This document shows positions 63,179-64,000 of a DNA stretch of 64,000 bases, one piece after another. The stretch comes from Yoonia sp. G8-12 (GTDB taxonomy: Bacteria; Pseudomonadota; Alphaproteobacteria; Rhodobacterales; Rhodobacteraceae): NCBI RefSeq assembly GCF_038443675.1, contig NZ_CP151762.1, forward strand, positions 1-64,000, in the 5' to 3' direction. Under the pieces are notes generated by a model. That model ran no database searches. It was not told the DNA's origin and saw only the letters and a program-made list of their open reading frames with translations. How positions within the stretch are numbered: the first letter of the stretch is position 1; every line of letters begins with the position of its first letter. Position numbers and translations under genes: made by a program.

Positions 63179-64000
63179 ACATCAACGCAGAAACCGAAGC
63201 AGACACCCGCGCTGAGCGCATAGACCCAGCTCTTGCAGCTTCAGGTTGGGGGCGGAACGGCAGTAAGGTACGGCGTGAGGTCATCTGTCCGGGTCGCATA
63301 CAGTCAGGTGGTACGCGTGGTAAAGGACTTTCTGCTGACTATGTCCTAATCCACAAGGGTCAAAAGCTCGCTGTACTGGAGGCCAAACGGGCAGGTGTCA
63401 GCCACCGCAACGGGGTTGGTCAGGCAAAGGACTATGCCACAAGGCTGGGATCACGCTTTGCATACGCGTCTAACGGCTTGAAGTGGTATCAGGTCGATAT
63501 GACCAGCGGTGCCGAAGGTGACTTGGCGCTTCCGTTTCCTACGCCAGATGAACTCTGGGACCTAACGTTTGCCGTTCAGAACGAGTGGCGAGAGCGGTTC
63601 GGAGCCGTAGACTTCGAGACCGACGGCGGCAAGTGGGAGTTGCGCTACTACCAGCACAATGCCATCACTGCCGCGCTGGAGGCGCTGGGCAAAGGCGACA
63701 GGCGCATCCTGCTCACGCTGGCCACAGGGACGGGTAAGACATCCATCGCGTTCCAAATCGCTTGGAAGCTGTTTCAGGCTAAGTGGAACTTGACTGGCGA
63801 ACCGACACGACGACCCCGCATCCTCTTCCTCGCCGACCGCAACATTCTCGCTGATCAGGCATACAACGCCTTTTCAGCATTCCCCAATGACGCTGTCACG
63901 CGCATCGACCCGGACACGATCCGTAAGAACGGTGGCAAGCCGCCCAAGAACGCAAGTCTGTTCTTTACGATTTTCCAGACATTCATGACTGGCGAAGATG
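63175..64000 (+). CDS. hsdR: type I restriction subunit, 3' end outside the window
   Basis: The first 275 residues of HsdR are visible and the frame is open at the window edge. The nuclease core has Asp and Glu-x-Lys in ADYVLIHKGQKLAVLEAKRA (about residues 50-69). The translocase begins with the Q-motif-like region ELRYYQHNAITAAL near 160, Walker A LATGTGKTSIAF near 182, and ILFLADRNILADQAYNAF near 215. It cleaves DNA unmethylated at the HsdS site after ATP-driven translocation. It starts in the stop of the preceding small gene. Confidence 0.93.
   Translation, partial: MNINAETEADTRAERIDPALAASGWGRNGSKVRREVICPGRIQSGGTRGKGLSADYVLIHKGQKLAVLEAKRAGVSHRNGVGQAKDYATRLGSRFAYASNGLKWYQVDMTSGAEGDLALPFPTPDELWDLTFAVQNEWRERFGAVDFETDGGKWELRYYQHNAITAALEALGKGDRRILLTLATGTGKTSIAFQIAWKLFQAKWNLTGEPTRRPRILFLADRNILADQAYNAFSAFPNDAVTRIDPDTIRKNGGKPPKNASLFFTIFQTFMTGED

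Noticed and set aside
1..64000. CRISPR arrays, rRNA genes and complete insertion sequences
   Set aside because: No regularly spaced repeats with unique spacers, no rRNA signature and no intact transposase were found on reading both strands.

Overview
The window looks like a chromosomal segment of an alphaproteobacterium of the Rhodobacterales (Roseobacter group). I infer this from the gene content: a rhizobial-type rhamnose locus, roseobacter-style housekeeping neighbourhoods (pcm-tolC-PopZ-like, valS, efp, ygfZ, metF/metR, putA with an Lrp regulator), the codon use, and the intergenic relics typical of this group. No rRNA, CRISPR array or intact insertion sequence was seen. One tRNA, Leu(UAA), is present.

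Layout. (1) 1-1875: a possible cut-off gene at the left edge, a small membrane protein divergent from a Crp-like regulator, and a non-coding relic. (2) 1876-12532: a complete L-rhamnose system. rhaR-rhaS-rhaT-rhaP-rhaQ-rhaU-rhaK runs leftwards, with ATGA overlaps from rhaT on. rhaD (aldolase-dehydrogenase fusion) and rhaA (isomerase) run rightwards. The two arms share a control region holding a striking array of TGATTG repeats. Together the genes import rhamnose by an ABC transporter, mutarotate, isomerise and phosphorylate it, then cleave rhamnulose-1-phosphate and oxidise the lactaldehyde. (3) 12961-19043: scattered genes: a CBS-membrane protein, a GFA protein, a YCII protein, a c-heme HAMP sensor without an output domain, and a histone-deacetylase-like enzyme divergent from a LuxR-type regulator. 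Several 400-bp gaps between them carry decayed repeats. (4) 19366-22696: a small P4-like integrated element with an integrase, an unknown gene, and frameshifted AlpA and RepA genes, closed by a perfect 22-bp hairpin. (5) 23040-31428: an ABC-ATPase relic, a three-gene ArnC/ArnE-like/ArnT-like envelope glycosylation set, pcm (frameshifted), tolC, a PopZ-like gene, cobQ and a membrane protein. (6) 31454-55621: housekeeping genes (efp, ygfZ, an MsbA-like exporter, an aminotransferase, hisC, valS, a CoxL-like hydroxylase, a thioesterase, metF/metR, a GGDEF-EAL protein, suhB, a rhomboid protease, putA and its regulator). (7) 55666-64000: a genomic island at tRNA-Leu with an integrase inside a perfect 86-bp inverted repeat, an unknown helicase-like ATPase, and a type I restriction-modification operon (hsdM, hsdS, small genes, an hsdR remnant and the start of an intact hsdR) that runs off the window.

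Two cross-cutting points matter to a reader. First, pcm, hisC, metF, repA and alpA each lack one base inside a run of G or C, and the MsbA-like gene has one base too many. Several of these are expected to be functional genes, so sequencing or assembly error is as likely as real decay. Second, the most unusual structure is the integrase bounded by inverted, not direct, copies of the tRNA-Leu 3' end. That arrangement would predict inversion rather than excision if both copies work as recombination sites.
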